Of a stretch of 64,000 bases of DNA, positions 34,606 through 44,003 are shown piece after piece; the first letter of the stretch is position 1; every line of letters starts with the position of its first letter. The DNA comes from Lindgomyces ingoldianus. Taxonomy: Eukaryota; Ascomycota; Dothideomycetes; Pleosporales; Lindgomycetaceae. Below the pieces are notes generated by a model. It had not been told where the DNA came from. It ran no database searches and saw only the letters and a list, made by a program, of their open reading frames with translations. The stretch spans positions 7,748 through 71,747 of the forward strand of contig NW_022985180.1 in the NCBI RefSeq assembly GCF_010093535.1, in the 5' to 3' direction. The position numbers and the translations under genes are program-made.

Positions 34606-37600
34606 GTTAGCCTAAGGCTATATCTAAGAAAGTTATAGCCTAGTTGCCTTAGCAGTAGTCTTTGTAAAAAAGAAAGAAGAAAAAGTCTAAGTTTATTAAG
34701 ACTATAGAACTCTAAATAATAACATAGTTTAAGACTAATTTCTTTTACTTATTATACAAGATATTATAAACTAGTTAAAAGGGACTTAGTACTTTACAAA
34801 GTTTAACGTACAAGACAGATTTAATAAAATAAAGATAAAAAAAAAAGATAAGTAGCTTATAGCATTTAGAACCTTATAGAGGCTCTATAAGCTACTAGTA
34901 ATGCTATTTAGCTTAATAAACACTTTAGCAACATTTTAGTAAATTATTAATAGAGCCTTTAATTTATACCTTAATGTCTTTACTCTAGTATACCTAGATA
35001 ATGTCCTTATCTACTTAAAGAATACCCTAAAAGACTATGTACAGAAGGTATAAAAAATCTTAGAACAGCTTAGAAAGTACAGACTCTACCTACAGCTCTT
35101 TAAATATAAATTCTATGTTACTAAAACAAAATACTTAAAATTTATAATTAATAGTAAAGAAATAAAAATTAACCTAGCTAAAGTGCAAAAGATACTTAAG
35201 TAGCTAGAACCTATAATAGTTAAGAAAGTAAAGAGATTCCTAAGACTATTAGGTTATGTTAGACAAATAATTAAAAACTACTTAAAGATTACTATACTAT
35301 TAATAAACACTACTACTAAAGAAAAAGTAATAGCAAAATTTATTTAGACTCTATAAATAAATAAAGCATTTATAGCGCTAAAATAAGCTATAATAGCTAA
35401 GCTAGTGCTAAGGATGTATAACCTATAGTTAGATACTAAGATCTACACAAACGCATCTCTAGAAGCTAGCAGAGCCGCGCTCTATTAGAAGCAGGAAAAC
35501 AAGAAATAGCACCTAGTAGTGTACTATTCTGCTAAGTTTTTAGGGCCTAAGGCAGGTTACAGCATACCTAACAAAGAGCTAAAGGCAATATTAAAAGCTG
35601 TAAGAGTATAGGCTACAAAACTATATAGGATAGCAAAACCCTTTTATGTTATAACTAACTATGCAAATTTAGTTACATTCTTAATAGTAAAAAAGCTATT
35701 ACTAATGCATAGAAGATAAGTAATAGAACTTGCATAATTTAACTATATTATTAAGCACGTCCTAGAAACACAGAATTAGCAGGCTAACACCCTTAGCTAG
35801 AGACTAGACTACTTTAATAGAAAAGAGAAAGAAACTAAGAAGTTTACTCTTTTTAAAAAAACTAATAAAGAATAGATTTATAATAGACCTAGACTTATAA
35901 AAAAGGTCTACATGCTTATAGTAAATAAATAAGAATAAAAAAACTTAATCTAAGAGTATTATAAATCTCTAATGTTTAGACATCTAAAAATAGGCACCCT
36001 CTAGAAGAAGTTAAAGGCTGCTATACTATAACAAATACCTAAAGTAAAGTAACTATGCATAGAGGTGCTTAGAGAATGCAACACCTGTAATAAAAATAAC
36101 TTATAAAGGCATAAGACTTATAGATACCTTTAACTAATTAAGGCACTAAAGTTACTATAAATAATAATTATAATAGACTTTATTACAGAACTACCCCTGT
36201 CTAAGAAACTAGAAATAGAAAGAATGTGCAATATAATTACAGTAGCACTTAATAAAACTACTAAGTATCTATATACTTAGCTCTTAGAAAAAATAATAAC
36301 AGCTAAAAAATTTATTTATAAATTAAAGTAAAACATAATATTAGTACATAAATACTTTAAGATTATTATCTTTAACTAAGACAAGCTATTTACTAGCAAG
36401 TTCTAGAAAGTAGTAATAAGGCACCTTAGCATAACACATAAGCTATCTACAGCCTATTACCTGTAAATAGAGAGCTAGACTAAAAAAGTAAACATAGAAA
36501 TAAAAAGATACCTAAGAAAGTACATTTTTTACACTTAGTATAACTAGGCAGAATAGCTTCTAATAGCATAATTAGCTATTAACAACATAGAATTAGCTAT
36601 AATAAAAAAAACGCTATATAAAGCTAATTTTAGATATAACCTTTACTTTACACTATAAAGAAACTAACTTATAAACTTATAGAAATTAATAGACTAGCTA
36701 ATAAGTCTATAACATATACATAAGAAGTTAGTAATAGAAGCTAGGATTAGCAGAAAAATAATAAAAAAATATGCAAACAAATTATAATAACTAGAACTAG
36801 AAATTTATCTAGAAGACTATGTATACCTTAATACTAAGAACCTTAAAATACTCTAACCTTTAAGAAAGCTAGCAGAAAAAAGAATAAGACTATATAAAGT
36901 CCTCTAAACCTAACAAGACAATTTTAAACTTAAGCTTCTCTTACACATAAAGATACACCTATAGTTCTATATATCTAGGTTAGAAAAAGCACTTAAAGAG
37001 ATTCCTTTATCTACGCAGAGATAAGAAGATAAGGAAATAAAGTATAAAATTAAAGAAACTAAAAAGAATTTTTAGTAAAATAAAAAAAGTAGCCTACTAG
37101 TAAAAACATATAAAAACTAGCTAAAAACTTGTAGAACGCGCAGCTGTTAGTATAAAAGTACTTTTAAGCTTATTTAAAAGAAACTAGCTAGGCAACAAAG
37201 CACTTATATTAAAAGAAATAGCTATATTATTACTAGATAGCAGCAGCCTTTAAAGACAACTCTTAGCTAATAAGGGCTAAAAAGGGAAACAACTCTTTAC
37301 TTTAGCCTTAAAAGCTTTTATCTTATCTAAGAAAAAAAAATCCTCTTCTAGGTACTTTATGTAATAAGCCTCTAGCAGATTTAGTAATTTTTAGATATAA
37401 TTCTGCTTAGAACACTTCTTATTTCTTACTTCTAGCATCTTCTTTTGTAAATAAAGCTGCTTCTAATTCTAAGCTATCTCCTTATCTAATAATATACAGT
37501 CCTAGGCCTGTAAGGCCTTAGCCTTTTAAAGAAGTGTTTTTTTCTCTTTTTCTAGCTAATCTTACGCAGTGTTAGATATAAAGGTGTTATATTTACTATG

Positions 37601-37886
37601 TTTTTTTACACACTTAATACATTTATTTAAGGATAAAGTTAACATATAAAATAACTCTAAAGATTAGCAAGCGCTATAAGGCCTTATTTTTATCTAGTAA
37701 AAAGAATTAAAATAAAAGGTAATATAAAAATAACAGGATAAATAAAACTAATAAGCTATTTAGTATAAAAAGAATAAATATTAAGGATGCCTTTTAGTAA
37801 GTAAGCGCTTACTTTATAAATAAACTTTTTCTAACACAGTTGTATAAGCAGAGCAGTAAGGACACTGCTAAGAAGAAGGGGCAGCG

Positions 37887-38480
37887 TGTTACAGTCTATA
37901 GTTAGACTAGTGTAACTCTACTAGCAGTGCTCTACAATCTAGCTAGATTAGAACAGGGCTTACTTATAGACTAATTAGAGGATGCAGGGGCAGCGCAGCT
38001 GCCTGCAATTACAGAAGAATGCGTTGTCTAATAAGGAGACAGGCTGCGTATTAATAGAAGCCTAGGGGAGCTTATAGAAGCTCTTCTTAGCAGGCTCCTA
38101 TAAACTTCTACTAGCTCCCCTTAGCACTCTTAGCACATGTATATAGTTTCTACATTAAACAACTTTTAAAAGGTGTGTTTAATGTTTAGTTTATTCTTTA
38201 TATAAACTAAGTAGCATTTAGCTTTCTAAAAATCTGTAATACTATTTATATATCTTACACTATATATACCTCTAATTCTGTCTAACAGGACTGTTTAACC
38301 CTAGCCTCTCTACTGCTGCATAAAGGGCAAACTACAATCTAGTCACCCTACTCCCCTCTATTAGCCTAATAGCCTGTACGTAGGACTGTACACCCTACCA
38401 GTTGGCCCCTACCTTCCGTCCTACTCCCTATTAGGAGTATCATAAGACCTGAGTGCTTCCCTAAAGCAGGGATTGTAACA
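37887..38480 (+). repeat. 3' LTR of the outer gypsy family I element (594 bp)
   Basis: TGTTACAGTC...TTGTAACA, preceded by AAGAAGGGGCAGCG (polypurine tract) and followed by the GTTAT duplication. It has the same GC-rich inverted block as the 5' LTR at 23349, which is absent from the LTRs at 11094, 49409 and 55408. Confidence 0.9.
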
Positions 38481-38763
38481 GTTATTAGTAGTCTTTAGGT
38501 TTCTACCTTAGCACACTTTTTACAACTTTTCTAAAAGCAATCTTAATTATAAGAGATAAAAAGTTCTAAACTTAAAGGCTTTAGTTAATAAAAGGTCTCT
38601 AGGATCTTATCTATAATAACTAAATAATTTAATATAATAGTGTGTAAAAACAGTAACCTAAACTAAATTAAACACTTTTTAAAGTTAGACATAGTTAAAT
38701 AAATAATTAATGCAATATTATTAATAAGGCTGTTACTAGTAAAAGTAAGTTTTTCTAATACAA

Positions 38764-39347
38764 TGTAACAGCGCAGGCAAGACAATAGGTCTAAATGCAG
38801 TAGAAATCCACTTAGAGGCATATAGGAGTGCGTAGGGACTCTGAACCTAGGAATGCTATTAACACCTATAGGCCTTGTACAAAAGGATATTAGAAAACTA
38901 CTAAGCTAGCTACAGGGGCGAGGTGCGACTAAATACATGAGGGAATAGGGGTAACTGCGGGGGACTAGGTCAAGTCATGGTCGGGGCCGATACAGGGACC
39001 CTTCGGATGTAACGGCGCAGGCAAGACAATGGGTCCGAATGCGGTATGAATCCACTCGGAGGCATATGGGAGTGCGTGGGGACTCAGAGACCTGGGAATA
39101 CCAATGACACCTATAGGCCTTGTACGTAGGATATCAGAAAACTACCGAGCTAGCTACGGGGACAAGGTGCGACTAAATACATGAGGGAATAGGGGTAACA
39201 GCAGGGGTCGGGGCCAGGTCGAGGTCGGGGCCGATACGAGGGCCTTCCGGAGGTTCCGGGCGACTCGAGATGGAACGATTCATGAGGATCGTTACATCGG
39301 ATAGGATCCGAGCGACCCGAGATGGAACGATTCGTAGAATCGTTACA
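38764..39347 (+). repeat. Solo LTR (~290 bp) interrupted by a younger solo LTR of its own family
   Basis: Outer LTR is 38764-39007 plus 39302-39347 (244 + 46 bases), starting TGTAACAGCG and ending CGTTACA. Its left part is clearly more RIP-mutated than the inner copy. No matching duplication was found outside it; its right flank runs into a reversed gypsy LTR fragment. Confidence 0.85.
39008..39296 (+). repeat. Inner solo LTR, 289 bp, GC-rich and little mutated
   Basis: TGTAACGGCG...GATCGTTACA, flanked by TCGGA at 39003-39007 and 39297-39301. It is inserted inside a member of the same LTR family. No internal retrotransposon sequence remains. Confidence 0.9.
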
Positions 39348-39671
39348 CTTAGTCTATGTAAAGAATAAACTAAATGTTAAACATACCTTTTAAAGGTTAT
39401 TTAAGGTTAGAACTATATACATGTCTAATAGTGCTAAGAACAAGCTAGTTAAGTTTAGATAAGTTTGCTTAGAGTAACTTAGCTAACTTGCTTAACTTGT
39501 TCTGTTTCCTTAGCCTTCCTTTCCTACTAGACAGTGCATTCTTCCGTGGTCATAGGTAGCTGCGCTGCCTCCATGTCTTCCGATTGGTTCGTAAACAAGC
39601 TCTGCCCCAACCTAGCTAGATTGTGGAGCACTTCGGGTGGAGTTACGTTGGTCCAACCATAGACTGTAACA
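39348..39671 (-). repeat. Partial gypsy family I LTR, reverse orientation
   Basis: On the minus strand begins TGTTACAGTC at 39671 and matches about 320 bases of the family I LTRs. The rest is lost at the junction with the solo LTR. CpG and CpA are better kept than in other copies. Confidence 0.82.
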
Positions 39672-40472
39672 GATACAAAGGTAAAAGCTTATAGCATAGC
39701 TGCTATTTTTATAGACCTAGAGTTTTAAAGAACTAAGCTTAGGGAGCTTAAAAAAGGCAAGCTTCTACTATTCTACAGCACCTTTTATTTACTATAGTAA
39801 AAGTAAAAGTGTGTAGAAGCTTTTTACTTTTTAAGTAACTAATCTAAACCTTGTATTTTTTTAAGCTTAAGCAGTTAGAATAGTAGAAGCAGCAAGGAAT
39901 TATATATCATAGGCTTGTAGGGACAGACGGCGTCCTACTGCCGGCGACCTTCTGACGCTTCTGGGGAGCATCCTGGGCGGGGGAGCTTCTAGGAGAGCGA
40001 GAGCGGGGGAGGAGGAGTAAGCGTGCTATTGCCTGCAGCTAAAAAGTTAGCAAATCACTGTACAAAAGTAGGGAAAAAGCTGTAGGACTTAAGTGCAAAG
40101 CGAAAGATAATAAGAAGCAAAGGCATTAGGCTATACGTACTATTGTCTAGGTGGTGGTGGTGGTGGTGAGGTGGTGAAAGTAATAGGAGAGTTGGTTTAG
40201 TTAAAGCTGCTTAAGATCCTGGCTCTTCTCACGTGCGCGCGCTGCGGCGGAGCAAAGTAATTCCGCGCACTAGTCCTAATTAGGCAAAGCCTCAGTGGCG
40301 CGCCGCGGCTAGACTCTTACCCTGCCACTGGAAGCCGCCCCATTTTGCGCTACCAAGCGTGAGACATTACTCGCTCAGTTAAGCAACCTCTACCCCTCTC
40401 CCTGGACGCCAGACTTACCTCGACACCTGCAGCCTCACCCCCTCTAACCTGGCACCTGCTCACACCGCTAGT
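39672..40472. other. Transition tract and upstream region of the kinase gene
   Basis: 39,672-39,900 is AT-rich with no domain seen. From about 39,920 composition is balanced and pyrimidine-rich, as expected for a fungal 5' untranslated and promoter region. No coding frame was accepted. Confidence 0.6.
40151..40176 (+). repeat. GTG triplet repeat upstream of the kinase gene
   Basis: Tandem GTG units (with one GAG break) about 300 bases before the start codon, probably in promoter or 5' leader. Confidence 0.85.
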
Positions 40473-42579
40473 ATGTCGTGGAAGCTGACTAAGAGTACGC
40501 TATTGCTTGTGCAAGCCTGGAGATTCCTCGACTGATCATTGGCAGAGCTTAAGGACACACATCTGGCACCGTTCGCCAACAGCTTTACTCGCTCCTCGTC
40601 TACATCTACAACTGTTGGAGACTCTCCTTGGCCCAAGCCGAGCATCTCGGGCTCGATTTCGAATGACCCAAAGGAGCCGAATAACATAGGTACGACGGGC
40701 ACGCAGTCTACCGCGAACCGGCCTAAACGCTAACTAGCTATTTCTAGCCGAAAACGTCAACCCTCCCCAAACTTCGACCAAGCCCGGCATTCTTATCCTC
40801 ACCCTCCACCAGGGCAGGGGCTTTTCACTACCGCCGGGCTCAGAAAAGCTCTTTAGCGTCCCACGATACGGTAGCTCACATTCGACCGGCGGCGACTACA
40901 ACTCCTCGAACCGACCAGAGTCGCGGGGGCAGACAGCAGGCTCCTACGCTTCAGGACGGCCGCATTCCTCAACCAACACAATCAACAACGCCCCCACAGT
41001 CAACGGCCGCCGTTACTCGTCAAAATACTTGCCTTACGCCCTCCTCGACTTCGACAAGCAGCAAGTCTTTATCAATGCCGTCTCAGGCACCCCGGAAAAC
41101 CCGGTCTGGGCTGGCTACAATACGCAGTATAAATTTGATGTCTCAAGGGCGACGGACCTCTTCTTGTCGCTTTACATTCGCAACCTGACTGCAGCTCCGA
41201 AAGTTGGTCGTAGCGAGGACATCTTCCTTGGCACAGTTACTGTCAAGCCTAGATTTGAGGAAGTGAGGGCTCATAATGACGCCGGGAAAAACGAGAACGA
41301 AGGCGAAGAGCAGGAGGACTCCTTCGGCCAGTCTGGTACCGGGTGGCTTGACATCAGCTACGGAACCGGCAAGATTGAAGTGGGCATAGAGTTTGTGGAG
41401 GCCCGACAGCAGTCGTTGTCGATTGACGATTTTGAGTTGCTTAAAGTTGTCGGTAGAGGTAGCTTTGGGAAGGTCTTGCAAGTTCAGTAAGTGCTATGTC
41501 GCGAGTGAGAATTACTGCTGATTTAATGACTTTAACCAGGAAGCGCGACACCCGTCGTATCTACGCTCTCAAGACGATCCGCAAGGCTAGTATCATCTCA
41601 CGCTCTGAAGTCGCCCATACCCTGGCTGAGCGTTCAGTATTGGCGCAGATTAACAACCCATTTATTGTGCCCCTCAAGTTCTCGTTTCAATCACCGGAGA
41701 AGCTCTATTTCGTCCTCGCGTTTGTAAACGGCGGGGAGCTCTTCTACCACCTGCAAAAGGAGCAGACTTTTAGTGTAAATAGAGCCAGGTTCTACACTGC
41801 AGAACTGCTCTGCGCACTAGAATGCCTGCACGGATTCAATGTCATATACCGCGACCTGAAGCCCGAAAACATATTGCTCGATTATACTGGGCACATTGCG
41901 CTCTGCGACTTTGGCTTATGCAAGCTCAATATGGGCGAGGGCGAAAGGACAAATAGTAGGCCTCATTTCTTTAGTACATATTTAGTAACTTTGAGCTAAC
42001 GTTTGCCTAGCTTTCTGCGGTACTCCAGAGTATCTTGCTCCCGAGCTTCTCCTCAACGGCGGCTACGACAAGACAGTTGACTGGTGGACCCTTGGCGTGC
42101 TCCTATATGAGATGTTAACCGGACTTCCTCCCTACTACGATGAGAATACCAACGAAATGTACCGCAAAATTCTCCACGAGCCGCTACACTTCCACCAAAA
42201 CAACCCAGGCCTAGTCCCACCAGCTGCGCGCGATCTTTTGGCGCGTCTACTCGATCGCGATCCCAAGCGGAGACTAGGTGTCAATGGGGCTGCTGAGATT
42301 AAGGCGCACTACTTTTTTCACGGCATCGACTGGCGAAAGCTGCTGGATCGCAAGTATGAGCCGAGCTTCAAGCCTAACGTGACCGACGCCCGCGACACGG
42401 CAAACTTCAACGACGAGTTCACATCAGAGCCCCCGACCGACTCTTATGTCGCCGGCCCGATGCTCTCACAGACCATGCAGCAACAGTTTGCAGACTGGAG
42501 CTATAACCGCCCAGTCGCCGGTTTGGGGGATGCCGGCGGCAGCGTCACGGACCCAAGCTTTGAAGAGTCGGTGCAATAG
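40473..42579 (+). CDS. YPK1: AGC-family serine/threonine protein kinase, YPK1/SGK type, five exons
   Basis: Exons 40473-40494, 40546-40689, 40748-41486, 41540-41955 and 42011-42579 join to 629 residues. The splices give MSWKLTK-KLKDTHLAP, the usual start of filamentous-fungal Ypk1. The N-terminal half holds the C2-like region (KPGILILTLHQGRGF; YLPYALLDFDKQQVF). Kinase motifs: GRGSFG (291-296), Lys313, YRDLKPEN (catalytic Asp407), DFG (425-427), and activation-loop Thr441 in TFCGTPEY, the usual PDK1 target. The C-terminal hydrophobic motif FADWSY (600-605) is the usual TORC2-related site. In yeast this kinase acts downstream of TORC2 and Pkh1/2 in membrane lipid and stress control. It looks intact although it stands alone between RIP-mutated repeats. 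Confidence 0.93.
40495..40545 (+). other. Intron 1 of the YPK1-type gene
   Basis: GTACGC...GGCAG, 51 bases, branch-like ACTGAT. It joins a 22-base first exon to the second and produces TKKLKDTH. Confidence 0.85.
40690..40747 (+). other. Intron 2 of the YPK1-type gene
   Basis: GTACGA...TTCTAG, 58 bases, GCTAACT branch site. Without splicing the frame stops 11 codons before the acceptor region ends; splicing gives NNIAENVNPPQTSTKPG. Confidence 0.85.
41487..41539 (+). other. Intron 3 of the YPK1-type gene
   Basis: GTAAGT...ACCAG, 53 bases, splitting codon Gln302 within the glycine-loop strand (VLQVQ-KRDTRRIYALK). Confidence 0.9.
41956..42010 (+). other. Intron 4 of the YPK1-type gene
   Basis: GTAGGC...CCTAG, 55 bases, GCTAAC branch site. 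It lies in the activation loop, splitting the codon of Thr441 (ERTN-T-FCGTPEY). Confidence 0.9.
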
Positions 42580-42930
42580 ACTTGCACGGGAACAGGAGTG
42601 CGGCTTCACTAGTGTTGGCCTTAGGAACGGATAATCTAGTCCTAGTTCTCTACGTGTTCTTGTATCTAAAGTGTGATACACCATGTGGGGTAAATTAGGC
42701 TCTCCTTAGAGCAACACAGGGCAGTCAAAAAGTAGAGCTCCTGAAAAGCCATGATCTTTTCAACACATACCAAGGCTAACCATCGCTGCTAAGCTGGAGG
42801 CAAACCAACCCTAGAGCGGCTCCCTTCTGTCCGGTAGAATTCACTGACGAGGAGATACAAGCACATCTACTACTCGTATATGCTCGCTAGCGTACTATCC
42901 AGCGTCTCGCGTAAGGCAGACCTGCGGTTG

Positions 42931-43140
42931 AACAATTCGCTTAAATCGTTCCATGGCAAACCTTATATCCGAAGGTTCCTCGTATCTGCTCCGACCCTGC
43001 CCTGCCCCCTGCTGTACCCCTACACCCCTAAGTATTTAGTTGCACCTTCCCCCCTTAGCTAGCTTAGTAGCTTTCTAATATCCTTTGTACAAGGCCTATT
43101 GGTGTTAATAGCATTCCTAGGTTTCTAAGTCCCTACGCAC
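42931..43140 (-). repeat. Partial solo LTR of the 290 bp family, inverted
   Basis: Reverse complement of about 210 bases of the LTR at 38764/39008 (shared words GGCCTTGTAC, ATTAACACC and GTTCCATC-like). It lacks the TGTAACGGCG end. It lies just downstream of the kinase gene, in opposite orientation to the copies upstream of it. Confidence 0.75.
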
Positions 43141-43223
43141 GCGTCATGTCTCCCTACGAAGGCTCCAGGGAGACCGACCAATCAAGGTCACCATCCATCC
43201 GAGGATGCAGAGAGGGGGACACT

Positions 43224-43352
43224 TGTAAGGACGGATCTCTGTACCACTGCGCCAATACAACCAAAAAGGTGCGAATAATCAACCAACCGTTAATTGTTGC
43301 GTACAGAATAGTATATATATCCGTTGCACGTAAGCGCCATCTCGGCCTTACA
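43224..43352. repeat. 129 bp solo LTR of the TRIM-like family
   Basis: TGTAAGG...CCTTACA, same length as the LTRs of the 47290-47844 element and less RIP-mutated. The flanks ACACT and ACACA agree at four of five positions, a possible worn duplication. Confidence 0.82.
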
Positions 43353-44003
43353 ACACATTGTGGTGATTTTCGGTGCACTCTCGACGTTTCAGCGAAAGGA
43401 GGAATTTGGCACGGGCGAGACGCTAGAGAGTGAGGCTGCGGATGGGTGCACTTTGCGACCCTGGTGGCTGCATGTCAAGGCAAAAGGTGCGAGATAAAAT
43501 CTATAGGTTCAGCAGTCTTGGCGGAACACGCAACTTCCCGAGGCTTCATCTCCACTTTCTTTCCAAAAGCTTCGCGAACAAGGCTCTTCACGTTTCCCCC
43601 AGCCTTACTCAAGGCTTAGGCGTCGATAAACGTTAAAAGGGCGGTCAACTAGGGTGCAACGTCACCGCCCCAAAACACCGCGTATGGTGAGATTCAGCCC
43701 ACGCACGGTTACAGTGTTTGGAGGGATAACGCCTCGTCTTTCATCACTGTACCCTCAGCTTTCAGCTCGTTCTCGGGTCATGCAACCGCACCATTCTACC
43801 CTTCTTCATATCTGCATGAAGACGAGATGGTGGCGTTATAAGGCTGAGCTGAAGCGAAAGAAGCAATAGCGTGAGATAGCCGACAGGGTCCATTCAACAT
43901 TAATGTATAAAAAGTGCCTTGCGTTATCCCCTACTACCCTTCGTTATTCGCATCTGTCGGCTAGAATATTCCTTATCCTCACATATTCTTCCACAGCCCA
44001 AGC

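Larger units (their letters stand above)
26931..34610. repeat. Target-site duplication GTTAG around gypsy family II
   Basis: GTTAG at 26931-26935 and 34606-34610. Removing the element rejoins the reverse transcriptase region of the host gypsy. Confidence 0.92.
23349..38480 (+). mobile_element. Ty3/gypsy element, family I, with two nested insertions
   Basis: 5' LTR start at 23349 (truncated near 23,600) and 3' LTR at 37887-38480. Remaining parts: zinc-knuckle gag end (CLNYKKVGHF, about 23,880), foldback insertion (24026-24989), gag/protease region (24,992-26,930, with a protease-like VDSRYMFTAIN at about 26,200), family II gypsy insertion (26936-34605), then reverse transcriptase (34,650-35,300, LVYLDNVLIY), RNase H (35,430-35,750), integrase (about 35,930-36,560) and 3' region. 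Without the insertions it is about 6.5 kb. All frames are broken by RIP-type changes. One Asp of the YLDD motif is kept. Confidence 0.88.
23344..38485. repeat. Target-site duplication GTTAT around the outer gypsy family I element
   Basis: GTTAT at 23344-23348 and 38481-38485, directly outside TGTTACAG and TTGTAACA ends that lie 15.1 kb apart. This shows the two ends belong to one insertion despite two further insertions inside it. Confidence 0.85.
42580..44003. other. Intergenic region between kinase and GH13 genes
   Basis: Balanced composition with no accepted gene. It contains a reversed solo-LTR fragment (about 42,931-43,140), a 129 bp solo LTR (43224-43352) and the promoter side of the GH13 gene. 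The short frames here lack splice logic or family resemblance. A TATAAAAA word at about 43,906 lies ~100 bases before the GH13 start. Confidence 0.6.

Noticed and set aside
38764..39296. Tandem duplication of a 244 bp unit
   Set aside because: The TCGGA pair and the leftover 46 bp end show insertion of one LTR into another, not tandem duplication.
43224..43352. MITE with short terminal inverted repeats (TGTAAGG/CCTTACA)
   Set aside because: The same 129 bp sequence forms the paired direct repeats of the 47290-47844 element, so it is an LTR; the inverted ends are the usual LTR ends.
43146..43869. Several 60-95 codon frames between the kinase and GH13 genes
   Set aside because: One crosses a solo LTR; the rest have no family resemblance and overlap promoter DNA.
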